Of a DNA stretch of 64,000 bases, positions 1 through 7,969 are shown piece after piece. Where the stretch lies: positions 5,511 to 69,510 of the forward strand of contig NZ_JAHRHK010000009.1 in the NCBI RefSeq assembly GCF_021246465.1, given 5' to 3'. The position numbers and the translations under genes are program-made. Under the pieces are notes generated by a model. The model saw nothing but the letters and a program-made list of their open reading frames with translations, did no database searches and was not told the DNA's origin. Source of the DNA: Nocardioides sp. R-C-SC26. GTDB lineage: Bacteria; Actinomycetota; Actinomycetes; Propionibacteriales; Nocardioidaceae. How positions within the stretch are numbered: position 1 is the first letter of the stretch; each line of letters opens with the position of its first letter.

Positions 1-14
1 CCCGCCCACGCGGG

Positions 15-32
15 GCCCCCCCCGGGGGGGGC
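15..32. repeat. C8/G8 homopolymer palindrome
   Basis: Eight C followed by eight G, flanked by one complementary G/C pair, form an 18-bp perfect palindrome. No gene is visible between position 1 and the lipase start at 93. The tract could be the hairpin of a terminator for a gene outside the window, or slippage-prone simple sequence whose exact length may be unreliable. Confidence 0.45.
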
Positions 33-92
33 GCCCGTCGTGTCGCGTGGCGTCCCCGCCCTCGCCTCGACATTCCATGTGACACTGCGGCG

Positions 93-1151
93 GTGCTCCG
101 CCTCTCTCGCATCGCCGCGGCCGCTCCGACCTCGCGCGTCATCGCGCTCGGCACGGGCCTCGTGGCGCTGGCCGCGCTGTCGACTGGCGCGCCCGCCGTC
201 GCGGACACGTCGCGCACGTCCTCGGCCGTGGTGTCTCCCGCCGCATCGTCGAGCCCGACCGCCGCGTCGGCCGAGCGCCGCGCATCCGGTCCGCGCCTGA
301 CGGCGAAGCCGGGCGCGCTGCGACGCTCCCTCACCTGCACGGGTGATCTGCGCAAGGCGCGCAAGCAGACTGTGCTGCTGGTGCACGGCACCGGGGCGGT
401 GCCGGAGGAGAACTTCTCCTGGAACTTCGACACCGCGCTGAAACGGCGCGGCTATCCCTCGTGCCGCGTCACGATCCCCGGGCGCGGCCTGGCCGACGTC
501 CAGGTGAACGTGGAGTTCGTCGTCCACGCCATCCGGGAGGCCGCACGACGCTCCGGTCGACCGATCGCGGTCATCGGGCACAGCCAGGGCGCGTTCCTGC
601 CGACCTACGCCCTGCGGATCTGGCCAGACCTGGCAGCCCAGGTCGACGACTTCATCGGGTACGCCGGAGTCTTCACCGCGGGCACCTCGATGGCCGACCT
701 TCTCTGCGGCATCCCGTGCGCCGAGGCCTTCCGACAGTTCTCGCCGAGTTCGAATCTCCTCGCGGCCGTGCGCGCCCGTCCGCTCCCGACGGGGCCGTCG
801 TACACCTCGTTCGCCACCCGGCTCGACGAGATCGTGACGCCGCAACCCACGGCGTCGCGGCTGAAGGCACCCGGCGCGGTCAACGTCGTCCTGCAGGACC
901 ACTGCCCGACCGACATCGCCGAGCACCTGACGATCATCGCCGAGCGCCCGTTCTTCCAGCTCACCTTCGACGCGCTGAGCCACCCCGGCCCGGCCCGCCT
1001 CAAGCGGGTCGGCGCACTGCGGTGCGGCTTCGACCGCCAGGTCATCGAGGCGGCACCGGCCCTCCCGACGTTCGGCGTCGGCCTGCTCTCGGACTACCTG
1101 GCCCACGTCGGCACGACCGAGCCGCCGCTGCGCAGCTACTGGCGTCGCTAG
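93..1151 (+). CDS. Secreted CalB-like lipase (alpha/beta hydrolase)
   Basis: Probable exported triacylglycerol lipase or esterase of 352 aa. The GTG start gives a signal peptide: an early Arg, a hydrophobic stretch to about residue 33, and an A-V-A-D cleavage region near residue 37. A low-complexity Ser/Ala linker follows. The catalytic domain starts near residue 90 with an oxyanion-type LVHGTG (96-101). It shows a pattern typical of Candida antarctica lipase B: GTG, an SWNFD segment, GYPSC, then D-x-QVN-x-E. The nucleophile elbow is GHSQG with Ser164, where CalB has TWSQG. Four later Cys could form disulfides. Asp and His of the triad are probably in the region around residues 230-275 but I cannot assign them. 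Family assignment is firm at the fold level, substrate is inferred. Confidence 0.8.
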   Translation: MLRLSRIAAAAPTSRVIALGTGLVALAALSTGAPAVADTSRTSSAVVSPAASSSPTAASAERRASGPRLTAKPGALRRSLTCTGDLRKARKQTVLLVHGTGAVPEENFSWNFDTALKRRGYPSCRVTIPGRGLADVQVNVEFVVHAIREAARRSGRPIAVIGHSQGAFLPTYALRIWPDLAAQVDDFIGYAGVFTAGTSMADLLCGIPCAEAFRQFSPSSNLLAAVRARPLPTGPSYTSFATRLDEIVTPQPTASRLKAPGAVNVVLQDHCPTDIAEHLTIIAERPFFQLTFDALSHPGPARLKRVGALRCGFDRQVIEAAPALPTFGVGLLSDYLAHVGTTEPPLRSYWRR

Positions 1152-1201
1152 GCCCCCCCCACCGACGCCGCGGACACCTCCGATCACGGGCCGTCTGCGT
1201 C

Positions 1202-1271
1202 GACCCGTCTTTGCTTGAAGACGGGTCACCACAGGGAGAGAGGTTGACCCGTCTTCAAGCAGAGACGGGTC
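1202..1271. repeat. Nested inverted repeat between convergent genes
   Basis: Two 26-bp units (1202-1227 and 1246-1271) are reverse complements of each other with one mismatch. Each unit is itself a hairpin with 9-bp arms GACCCGTCT/AGACGGGTC. The DNA can therefore form two small hairpins or one long one. It lies between the convergent lipase and dinB genes and covers two bases of the dinB stop codon. A bidirectional terminator is the simplest role, although no T-tract is present. Confidence 0.75.
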
Positions 1272-2475
1272 AACCCCGAGCCGGCCCAGAATCCGGCAGG
1301 GTCGGCATCTCGTGTCCGATCCGCCGGCCCACCAGCACACCCCGGGTGAGCGCGGCGGAGCCGAACCGGTCACGCACCCGATCGACGGCGCCGTCGACCG
1401 CACGGTCGACGTCCTGCCCGAACAGGTCGAGCTCGAGCTGCTCGGCCCCGGCCTCGACCAGGCCCGAGATGGTCACGCCGAGCAGGGTGCAGCCGCGCTC
1501 CTCGAGCATCGGATAGGCGGCGCGGAGCAGCGCACGCCCGGTCTCGATCCACGCGGCCGTGGACGCCGTCGACCGGGGGATCGTCGCCGAGCGGGTGGCG
1601 CGCTCGAAGTCGCCGAACCGGAGTCGCAGCGTGAAGGTGCGCCCGATCCGCTCCCCCGACCGCAGTCTCCGAGCGACACGGTCCACCAACCCCACCAGGA
1701 CGGCGTCCAGCTCGGCGAGGCTGCGTCGTGCGGAGCCCCCGAGGGCCGACTGGGAGCCGATCGAGCTGCGTCGCCGTCCGGTCTGCACCGGGCGCGGGTC
1801 CATCAGGTTCGCCAGCGCCCACAGGTGCTGCCCCGCTGCCGCTCCGACCAGGCCGCCGAGATGAGCCTCCTGGACGGCCGCCAGCTGGCCGACCGTGCTG
1901 ATGCCGTCGGCCCGGAGCCGCGCCGAGGTCACCGGGCCGACACCCCACAACCGCTCGACCGGCAACGGGTGCAGGAACTCGCTCTCGCGTTCGGGGTCGA
2001 CGACCAGGAGCCCATCGGGCTTGGACACCGCGCTCGCGACCTTCGCCAGGTACTTGGTGCGGGCGACACCGACGGAGATCGGCAGACCGACCTCGCGCCG
2101 CACGCGCTCGCGCAGGATGCGCGCAACCTCCTCCGGCGGCCCGACGAGGCGGCGCAACCCGCCGACGTCGAGGAAGGCCTCGTCGATCGAGAGACCCTCG
2201 ACGAGCGGCGTGGTGTCGGAGAAGACCTCGAACACCGCGCGGCTGGCCTCGACGTAGGCGGAGAACCGCGCCGGCACGAAGACGGCCTGAGGGCACCGCC
2301 GTCGGGCCTCGCGTGCGCCCATTCCTCCCCGGACGCCGAAGGCGCGGGCCTCGTAGCTCGCGGCCATCACGACCCCGGGGCCGACGATCACCGGCCGGCC
2401 GCGCAGGCGGGCGTCGTCGCGCTGCTCGACCGAGGCGAAGAACGAGTCGAGGTCGGCGTGCAGGATCCGCAGCAT
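1270..2475 (-). CDS. dinB: DNA polymerase IV (Y-family, translesion)
   Basis: Error-prone translesion DNA polymerase of 401 aa. The protein opens with the Y-family signature MLRILHADLDSFFASVEQ. Catalytic carboxylates are visible at Asp8 and in SIDEAFLD (Asp98, Glu99). A helix-hairpin-helix region (WGVGPVTSARL) and a C-terminal little-finger domain follow, and the length is normal for the family. I place the start at ATG 2475 rather than at an in-frame TTG at 2511, because the upstream alternative would encode the LexA operator as protein. It lies downstream of the MpaB-type gene on the same strand, but its own SOS box makes separate DNA-damage induction likely. Confidence 0.93.
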   Translation of the reverse strand: MLRILHADLDSFFASVEQRDDARLRGRPVIVGPGVVMAASYEARAFGVRGGMGAREARRRCPQAVFVPARFSAYVEASRAVFEVFSDTTPLVEGLSIDEAFLDVGGLRRLVGPPEEVARILRERVRREVGLPISVGVARTKYLAKVASAVSKPDGLLVVDPERESEFLHPLPVERLWGVGPVTSARLRADGISTVGQLAAVQEAHLGGLVGAAAGQHLWALANLMDPRPVQTGRRRSSIGSQSALGGSARRSLAELDAVLVGLVDRVARRLRSGERIGRTFTLRLRFGDFERATRSATIPRSTASTAAWIETGRALLRAAYPMLEERGCTLLGVTISGLVEAGAEQLELDLFGQDVDRAVDGAVDRVRDRFGSAALTRGVLVGRRIGHEMPTLPDSGPARG

Positions 2476-2477
2476 CC

Positions 2478-2509
2478 GCCCATGATCGAACATATGTTCG
2501 ATCATGGGC
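2478..2509. promoter_or_regulatory. LexA-binding SOS box of dinB
   Basis: A perfect 32-bp palindrome is centred between 2493 and 2494. Its core TCGAACATATGTTCGA (2486-2501) is the actinobacterial/Gram-positive LexA box (TCGAAC-N4-GTTCGA). It ends 2 bp before the dinB start codon as annotated here, so LexA bound there would block initiation. The palindrome extends well beyond the usual core. Confidence 0.93.
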
Positions 2510-2517
2510 AAGGGCCA

Positions 2518-3627
2518 TCAGGCCGAGGCGGTCTCCCGGGGCGCCAACGGCCCGATGTGCTGCTGCGACTCCACCAGACCCTCGTCGCTGGGCGCGACAC
2601 CGTCGTCGAAGACGCGTCGACGCTGCTTGGCCCGCAGGTCGGGGTGGGCGTGGTCGGGCACCTCGAAGCCGTAGCGGGCCTGGGCTTCGCGCGGCGTCAT
2701 CGTGATCGGATTCAACGGCGGCATGCCGAGGATCGCCGGCGCTGCGACGTCGACCGCCTGCGGCGCGAGCAGGTGCATCAACGCCAGCCGCAGATGCAGG
2801 TTGCTGGCCAGCACCTGGTGCAGCAGCTTCGTGGGCGGCCGCACGAGCGCGTCGACGATCGGTCCCTGCGAGAGCCCCGCCATCTGACGCATGTAGCGGG
2901 GGTAGGTCGAGATGATCGCGCGACGCATCAGCGCGGTCACGGGCGTGAACGCGAGCGACTGCAGCGCCGGCAGGTCGGGCGGCAACGCGACCTTGAGGCC
3001 CAGGATGAAGTCGATCATGTCCTGCGCGGCCTCCGACGCGGCCAGGTGCGGGCGCCACTCCTCGAAGTAGGCACGCACCTCCTCGCGACTGCGGGGCACC
3101 GTGGCCGGATCGATCGTCTGCAGCTCCGCGGCCCGGGCGCACTCGGCCCAGAACTGGGTCTCCTCCTCTGCCGAGAGGCGACCGGGGCCGAAGGTCTCGT
3201 AGCAGAGCAGGATCGAGTGCCACGCCGTCATGTGGATCCACAGCTGGGACGACGGCCGGTTGGCGTCGTACTCCCCGCCGGTGACGGGGTCGTGACCGAT
3301 GGCCTTGGAGTGCACCTTCACCAGCACGTCCGCCGCCTTGGCGGTGGGCTCGGTGGCACCGAAGGCGACCATGCCGAAGTAGCGCATCGTGCGGCCGTAG
3401 CGCGTGTGCGGGCGGTACTTCACTCCCCCGGACTGCACCACGGCCGCGGCGAGGTTGGGGTCGAAGTGCTCGATGGTCACCGACCGCGCGAAACCGAGGA
3501 TGTAGGACGTCGGGTGGCCCCACACCTTCCAGGTCACCGAGTCCGGGCCGAAGAAGCCGTAGTCGGCATGTGGCTCGTAGCGCTCGGCCAGTCGGGCACG
3601 GGAACCGATCAGTGGAAGTCGCGGCAT
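2518..3627 (-). CDS. MpaB-type (DUF2236) oxygenase-family protein
   Basis: Protein of 369 aa with the hallmarks of the DUF2236/MpaB family: an N-terminal YGFFGPDSVTWKVWGHPTSY segment, a long helical core with a conserved HMTAWHSILL segment, and a Pro-rich NPITMTPREAQ tail. Family members include the rubber-cleaving oxygenase Lcp and the mycophenolic-acid protein MpaB, but most actinobacterial homologues have no known substrate. I chose ATG 3627, which has GGAGAGG about 10 bp upstream. A longer reading would run through the operator at 3660. It is divergent from a TetR gene that probably controls it. Function is inferred only at family level. Confidence 0.78.
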   Translation of the reverse strand: MPRLPLIGSRARLAERYEPHADYGFFGPDSVTWKVWGHPTSYILGFARSVTIEHFDPNLAAAVVQSGGVKYRPHTRYGRTMRYFGMVAFGATEPTAKAADVLVKVHSKAIGHDPVTGGEYDANRPSSQLWIHMTAWHSILLCYETFGPGRLSAEEETQFWAECARAAELQTIDPATVPRSREEVRAYFEEWRPHLAASEAAQDMIDFILGLKVALPPDLPALQSLAFTPVTALMRRAIISTYPRYMRQMAGLSQGPIVDALVRPPTKLLHQVLASNLHLRLALMHLLAPQAVDVAAPAILGMPPLNPITMTPREAQARYGFEVPDHAHPDLRAKQRRRVFDDGVAPSDEGLVESQQHIGPLAPRETASA

Positions 3628-3659
3628 CGGAATCAGGTCCTCTCCATTGCTACACGGGC

Positions 3660-3678
3660 GTAGATTCAGGGAATCTAC
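3660..3678. promoter_or_regulatory. Palindromic operator between MpaB-type gene and tetR
   Basis: GTAGATTC-AGG-GAATCTAC is a perfect dyad with 8-bp arms. It lies in the 73-bp divergent gap between the MpaB-type gene (start 3627) and the TetR gene (start 3701). Its position and symmetry are typical of a TetR-family operator that controls both promoters. Confidence 0.7.
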
Positions 3679-3700
3679 ACCACCGTCATATTGTGGAGCG

Positions 3701-4351
3701 ATGGTCGGCACACGTGGGACGACGACGGGCAAGCGCCGCTACGCGCCCCGGCTCCCGCTGCCCGAACGCCGCGAACAGCTCCTCGACGCGGCTCTGCACG
3801 TGCTCGTCCTCGAGGGGTTCGGCGGCGTCACCATCGAGGCGATCGCGCGCCGGGCCGGCGTCACGCGCCCGGTCGTCTATTCGGCCTACGACGGACTGGA
3901 GCCGCTCCTGGTCGCGCTCCTGGACCGCACCCAGCACCGCGCACTGGACCAGGCGATGGGCATCATCGCCGAGGCCGGCGACCCGGCGGACGACGTCGGC
4001 GCGTGGATGGTGGGCGCGATCCGCGCCTTCCTCGACGTCGTGCAGCGCGACCCCGACACCTGGTCGCCGATCCTCGGCGCGACCCGTGGCGCTCCACCAC
4101 TGGTGCTCGAACGTATCGAGGAGACCCGCACGCTGATCCGCAGCCACCTCGAGCAGGGTCTGCGCGCGGGCCTCGGCACTCCGGTCGACGTCGACCTCGC
4201 GATCATCGCCCACCTGCTGATGGCCAGCGTGGAGGAGTGCGGTCGACTGATGCTGCAGCAGCCGCCGCGCTTCAGCCCCGACGACATCGTCGCCACCACG
4301 CGGACCCTGGTGGCCCACCTGCCGCTCGGCGGCGGGCCTGCGTCCGGATAG
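3701..4351 (+). CDS. TetR/AcrR-family transcriptional regulator
   Basis: Repressor-type regulator of 216 aa. The N-terminal helix-turn-helix is clear at about residues 20-66 (REQLLDAALHVLV, then VTIEAIARRAGVTRPVVYSAYDG). The C-terminal ligand-binding half is helical and not diagnostic. ATG 3701 is preferred because the RBS-like GGAG lies 4-8 bp upstream, and a start at 3647 would include the operator. It is divergent from the MpaB-type gene across a single palindrome, so local control of that gene and autoregulation are likely. The ligand is unknown. Confidence 0.85.
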   Translation: MVGTRGTTTGKRRYAPRLPLPERREQLLDAALHVLVLEGFGGVTIEAIARRAGVTRPVVYSAYDGLEPLLVALLDRTQHRALDQAMGIIAEAGDPADDVGAWMVGAIRAFLDVVQRDPDTWSPILGATRGAPPLVLERIEETRTLIRSHLEQGLRAGLGTPVDVDLAIIAHLLMASVEECGRLMLQQPPRFSPDDIVATTRTLVAHLPLGGGPASG

Positions 4352-4360
4352 GTACCCCCG

Positions 4361-5914
4361 CTAGTCCGGCTCGCCCTCCGCCGTCGAGGCACCCCGACCC
4401 GGCAGCGCGGCCGCGGCCCCGACGGCTCCGAGGAGGCAGAGCACGCCGATCACCGTGCAGCCCGCGGAGAGACCGTCCATGAACGCCGAGGCGACGGCGT
4501 CGCGCAGCACCCCGCCCTGCTCGGCGATGGCGAACGCGGCCGCGACGCTCTCCTGCGCGGTCTCGAGCTGGGGCGCCGGCAGCGCTCCGGGCCCACCATC
4601 CCCGACCAGATCGAGCAGTCGGGCGGCGTAGACGGAGGAGAAGAGCGAACCGATCACGGCGACTCCGAGGGTGCCGCCGAGCTCGCGGGTCGCGTCGTTG
4701 ACCGCCGAGCCGATGCCGGCGCGCGAGGGCGGCAGCACCTGCAGGATCGACTCCGTGGCGGGCGTGCTGACCAGGCCGAGGCCGGTGCCCATGAGGAGCA
4801 TCTGCGGCACGATCTCGCGCGCGTAGGAGAGGTCGACGTCGGAGGCGGCGATCCACAGGAACGAGGAGCCCAGCAGCGTCAGGCCGGTGGCGACGACGGC
4901 CTTGGTGCCGAGCCGCGGCACCACGAACCCGGCAACCACCGACGCCGTCGCGATCGATGCCGCGACCGGCAGGGTGCGCAGCCCGGCGTCGAGCGGGCTG
5001 TAATCGCGCACGAACTGGAAGAACTGCGTGATCAGGAAGATGAACCCGAAGAGGGCGAAGAACGCGATGGTGACGGCGCCGGAGGCCGCACTGAAGCGCG
5101 GATCGGAGAAGAGCCGGACGTCGAGCATGGGATGAGATGCCCGGCGCTCGACGCCGATGAACACGGCGATCAGCGCAGCGGCGCAGGCGAAGCTCAACAC
5201 CGTTGCCGTGCTGTCCCAACCGCGCTCGGGGCCTTCGATGATGGTGTGGGTGAGCAGCCCGAGCGCCGCGATCGAGACGGCGAGGCCGGGCAGATCGAGT
5301 GGCGGGACGTCGTCGGCGCGCGACTCCGGCACGAACACCAGGGTCATCGCCGTCGCCACCGCGGCGACGGGAAGCAGCGCCCAGAACACCGCGTGCCAGC
5401 TGGCGTGCTCCAGCAGCCAGCCGCCGGTCACCGGGCCGAGCGCGACGCCGACGCCCGCGCTGGCGCCCCAGGCGCCGATAGCGGCCGCGCGCTCACGACG
5501 GTCGGGGAAGGCGTTGGTGATCACCGACAGCGTCGTCGGGAAGATCAGCGCGGCGAAGAAGCCCATCACGAACCGCAGCACGATCAACGGTCCGGCGCTG
5601 TCGACGAGCGCGGCGGCCCCGCTGGCGAGCCCGAAGCCGACGAGGCCCACGAGCAGCGCGGGACGTCGTCCGAAGCGATCGGAGAGGCTGCCCATCGCCA
5701 GCACGAGCGCGGCGAACGCGAGGTTGTAGCCGTCGACGATCCAGAGCAGCTCACGCGTGCCCGCGTCGAGCGCGCCGGCGAGCTCGGGCAGTGCGACGTT
5801 GACGATCGTGGTGTCGAGGTTGATGGTCAGCGCCGCCAGGCACGCGGTGATCACGATGCCGGCGCGCGAGGAGACCAGTGCTCCCGAGCGGGTGGGGCGA
5901 GCAGTGGTGGGCAT
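4361..5914 (-). CDS. MFS drug exporter, DHA2 (EmrB/QacA) family
   Basis: Fourteen-helix proton-coupled efflux transporter of 517 aa. Diagnostic motifs are D1 in helix 1 (LDTTIVNVALP, 33-43), motif A in the loop after helix 2 (GSLSDRFGRR, 75-84) and motif C of exporters (GVALGPVTGGWLLEH, 156-170). The C-terminal tail is short and polar. The gene is convergent with the upstream tetR (9-bp gap) and divergent from another TetR gene at 6027. That arrangement is classical for a regulator controlling its own exporter. The substrate cannot be read from sequence. Confidence 0.9.
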   Translation of the reverse strand: MPTTARPTRSGALVSSRAGIVITACLAALTINLDTTIVNVALPELAGALDAGTRELLWIVDGYNLAFAALVLAMGSLSDRFGRRPALLVGLVGFGLASGAAALVDSAGPLIVLRFVMGFFAALIFPTTLSVITNAFPDRRERAAAIGAWGASAGVGVALGPVTGGWLLEHASWHAVFWALLPVAAVATAMTLVFVPESRADDVPPLDLPGLAVSIAALGLLTHTIIEGPERGWDSTATVLSFACAAALIAVFIGVERRASHPMLDVRLFSDPRFSAASGAVTIAFFALFGFIFLITQFFQFVRDYSPLDAGLRTLPVAASIATASVVAGFVVPRLGTKAVVATGLTLLGSSFLWIAASDVDLSYAREIVPQMLLMGTGLGLVSTPATESILQVLPPSRAGIGSAVNDATRELGGTLGVAVIGSLFSSVYAARLLDLVGDGGPGALPAPQLETAQESVAAAFAIAEQGGVLRDAVASAFMDGLSAGCTVIGVLCLLGAVGAAAALPGRGASTAEGEPD

Positions 5915-5947
5915 GGTGCCGTCCTGTCGGGGAGTGTCGCAGGTTCG

Positions 5948-5966
5948 ATGTGGTCGGTGTCCACAT
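5948..5966. promoter_or_regulatory. Imperfect dyad in MFS/tetR divergent region
   Basis: ATGTGG-N7-CCACAT lies in the 112-bp gap between the MFS exporter (start 5914) and the TetR gene (start 6027). A second short dyad, GGTG-C-CACC, follows at 5972-5980. A TTGACA hexamer on the minus strand near 5990-5995 could be a -35 box for the exporter, but I find no good -10 at standard spacing. The 5948 dyad is the best operator candidate. Confidence 0.45.
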
Positions 5967-6026
5967 AGCGTGGTGCCACCGAGTTGTCACTGTCAACATC
6001 GAATCGCCGTCGACTAGGGTCGCCTC

Positions 6027-6692
6027 GTGCCGGCCACCCGCAGCAGCTACCACCACGGCGACCTGCGGGCCGCGCTCGTGGCCGCCGGGGTCGACGTCGT
6101 GCGCGAGCGCGGCCCCGATGCCCTCGCCGTGCGCGAGCTCGCCCGTCGCGTGGGCGTGAGTCACAACGCCGCATATCGCCACTTCGCCAACCGCGACGAG
6201 TTGGTCGCGGCCGTCGCCCAGGTCGCGCTCGTCGCGATGACGCGCGCCGGCGAGGAGAGGTTGGACGCGATCCAAGACCCCGACCCGCGTCGGCGGGCGC
6301 GCCGGCGCCTCCACGAGGTCGGGCGCAGCTACGTCGACTACGCCTTGGCCGAGCCGGGGCTCTTCCGCGTGGCCTTCGCCGCCTACCCGAGCCAGACGTC
6401 GGAGTCCGCCGGGCCTGCAGCCCTCGACGACGAGCTCGCTGTCGCGGGGCCCTTCCTCCAGCTCTGCTCGATCCTCGACGAGCTGGCCGAGTCGGGTTTC
6501 CTCGCCGCGGAGGCCCGCCCCGGCGCGGAGTTCGTCTGCTGGGCCGCCGTGCACGGCCAGGCGATGCTCTTCCTGGAGGGTCCCCTCCAGGGACTCACCG
6601 ACGCCGAGCGCCGTCCGTTGGTCGAGGCCCTCCTGCGCACCGTCGACCGCAGCTACGGCGCCACCAGCGGAGACGTCAGCGCCCTCGACTGA
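6027..6692 (+). CDS. TetR-family regulator with WHG-type C-terminal domain
   Basis: Regulator of 221 aa. The N-terminus, SSYHHGDLRAALVAAG, followed by VRELARRVGVSHNAAYRHFANRDEL, is typical of TetR proteins carrying the WHG (TetR_C_33) effector domain. The C-terminal CWAAVHGQAMLFLEGPL region contains the expected A-V-H-G segment. It is divergent from the DHA2 exporter and probably represses it until a drug-like ligand binds. The GTG start is supported by position after the operator region. Ligand unknown. Confidence 0.87.
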   Translation: MPATRSSYHHGDLRAALVAAGVDVVRERGPDALAVRELARRVGVSHNAAYRHFANRDELVAAVAQVALVAMTRAGEERLDAIQDPDPRRRARRRLHEVGRSYVDYALAEPGLFRVAFAAYPSQTSESAGPAALDDELAVAGPFLQLCSILDELAESGFLAAEARPGAEFVCWAAVHGQAMLFLEGPLQGLTDAERRPLVEALLRTVDRSYGATSGDVSALD

Positions 6693-6716
6693 GGGGTCAG
6701 GCACGTCACCGGGGGA

Positions 6717-6995
6717 TCACTCGGCACGCCTGCGTCGCACACGGATCGGACCCCGCGCCGTGGCCGGATCGACGACGGCGCCGCGTTGCGTCACCTCGAC
6801 CTCGCCGCCGGCGACGAGTCGCCGCGCGGCAGCACGAGCGGGCTCCATGAGCGCCCGCCAGTCCGCGTCGTCGCCCTCGCCCGCCACGGCGCGCGCGGCT
6901 TCGGAGATGCAGATCGACGCCGACTCGGCACGGTTGTCGAGCAGCCGGCGGATCTGCTCCTCGAGCAGATGGTCCACGTTCGCCTGCTCCGTCAT
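6717..6995 (-). CDS. DUF3253 small protein
   Basis: Protein of 92 aa matching the DUF3253 family: an N-terminal helix, then ICISEAARAVAG, DWRALMEPARAAARRL and the diagnostic end TQRGAVVDPATARGPIRVRRR. The pattern resembles a small winged-helix fold, but the family has no assigned role. ATG 6995 has GGAGGG about 5 bp upstream. A longer reading from 7043 has no such site. Divergent from the small conserved gene at 7082. Confidence 0.78.
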   Translation of the reverse strand: MTEQANVDHLLEEQIRRLLDNRAESASICISEAARAVAGEGDDADWRALMEPARAAARRLVAGGEVEVTQRGAVVDPATARGPIRVRRRRAE

Positions 6996-7081
6996 CGACC
7001 CTCCGTCCCGCTCCCGGCCGGCACCACGCCGCCGCACGGCCATCCTCGCCCGTGATTCGGCAGAGCCCCTAGCCTCTCGGG

Positions 7082-7387
7082 GTGAGCGACGGCCCCGATG
7101 CCACCGAGGACGGGCACCATGTCGTGATCGACGGACGTCGCTGGCGCGCCACCGATCCCGACATCCCGTCCGACCGGCGCGACTACCTCACCCGCGTGCT
7201 CATGGCCTGGCGTCGGGAGGTGCGCCGGCACCACGGCGACGACGGGGAGCGCCGCGCCCGCGACGGCGTCCAGGCCGCCAAGGTCGCGCTCGGAGAACGC
7301 GGCACGCCGTGGTGGGAGCAGACCGATGCGGAGCGGCGCGCACGGTGGGAGACCCCGGTGCCCGTGCCCGACTCCTTCCGCTCCTGA
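7082..7387 (+). CDS. Conserved actinobacterial small protein, function unknown
   Basis: Protein of 101 aa starting at GTG 7082. It contains a conserved DGRRWRATDPDIP block, then a basic helical segment with VQAAKVALGERGTPWWEQ. I recognise this as a small family found across actinobacteria. Homologues are sometimes labelled as Tol-type biopolymer transporters, but nothing here supports a membrane or transport role: there is no signal peptide, membrane helix or TonB-type motif. Divergent from the DUF3253 gene and followed by a PPOX-family gene. Confidence 0.7.
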   Translation: MSDGPDATEDGHHVVIDGRRWRATDPDIPSDRRDYLTRVLMAWRREVRRHHGDDGERRARDGVQAAKVALGERGTPWWEQTDAERRARWETPVPVPDSFRS

Positions 7388-7436
7388 GACCCTCGGGTGG
7401 TGCCGCAGCGCATCGAGGCGTGCCAACGTCGACGGC

Positions 7437-7916
7437 ATGGACCAGACACCGGATAAGCACGTCGTCGAACTGCTGCGCGGATCGCGGATCGCGATGGTGA
7501 CCTACCTCGGGCCCGACGGCGCGCTGCTGAGCAAGCCGATGGCCACCCAGGACGTCGACTTCGACGGGACGCTGCGCTTCATCACCGAGCGCGACTCCGA
7601 CAAGGTCGAGGCGCTGATGGCCGACCCGCGGGTCAACGCCTCCTACAGCAACAACGGGTCGTGGGTCTCGGTCAGCGGGCGCGCCCGCGTCGTCGACGAT
7701 GTGGAGAAGCTGCGCGAGCTCTGGGGCACCTTCACCGATGCCTGGCTCGAGGGCGGACCCGACAACCCCCGCAACGTGCTCCTCGAGGTAGACCCGGATG
7801 GCGCGGAGTACTGGGACGCGCCGGGCACCAGCCGGGTGATCAACCTGGTCAACATGGTGAAGGCGAAGGTCACCGGCCAGCGCATCGAGGGCGACAACGA
7901 GACCGTCGACCTCTGA
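7437..7916 (+). CDS. Pyridoxamine 5'-phosphate oxidase-family protein (general stress 26-like)
   Basis: Split-barrel flavin-binding protein of 159 aa. The N-terminal VVELLRGSRIAMVTYLGPDGALLSKPM, the central FITERDSDKVEAL and the barrel strand NGSWVSVSGRARVV match the general stress protein 26 branch of the PPOX superfamily. Such proteins bind FMN, FAD or F420. The sequence does not say which, and true PNPOx activity is unlikely given the short length. ATG 7437 is chosen because the sequence upstream in frame does not look coding. It ends just before a strong terminator. Confidence 0.8.
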   Translation: MDQTPDKHVVELLRGSRIAMVTYLGPDGALLSKPMATQDVDFDGTLRFITERDSDKVEALMADPRVNASYSNNGSWVSVSGRARVVDDVEKLRELWGTFTDAWLEGGPDNPRNVLLEVDPDGAEYWDAPGTSRVINLVNMVKAKVTGQRIEGDNETVDL

Positions 7917-7923
7917 CATGACG

Positions 7924-7960
7924 GAGGCCCTGCGCTCGGCGGTGCCGAGCGGAGGGCCTC
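7924..7960. terminator. Bidirectional hairpin terminator
   Basis: A two-part stem: 7-bp arms GAGGCCC/GGGCCTC, a 2-nt internal loop, then 8-bp arms CGCTCGGC/GCCGAGCG around a GGT loop. It lies between the PPOX gene and the convergent tRNA-Arg gene and could end transcripts from both sides. There is no T-tract, as is common in high-GC actinobacteria. Confidence 0.8.
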
Positions 7961-7969
7961 ATCGATCTG

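Noticed and set aside
1312..3663. Very long open frame on the plus strand across dinB and the MpaB-type gene
   Set aside because: Translation is Arg/Gly/Ala-rich with no family pattern, and the opposite strand encodes two clear proteins. It is a high-GC antisense frame.
7082..7387. Annotation as a Tol-type biopolymer transporter
   Set aside because: No membrane helix, signal peptide or TolB/ExbD motif is present. The name appears to be an inherited mislabel.
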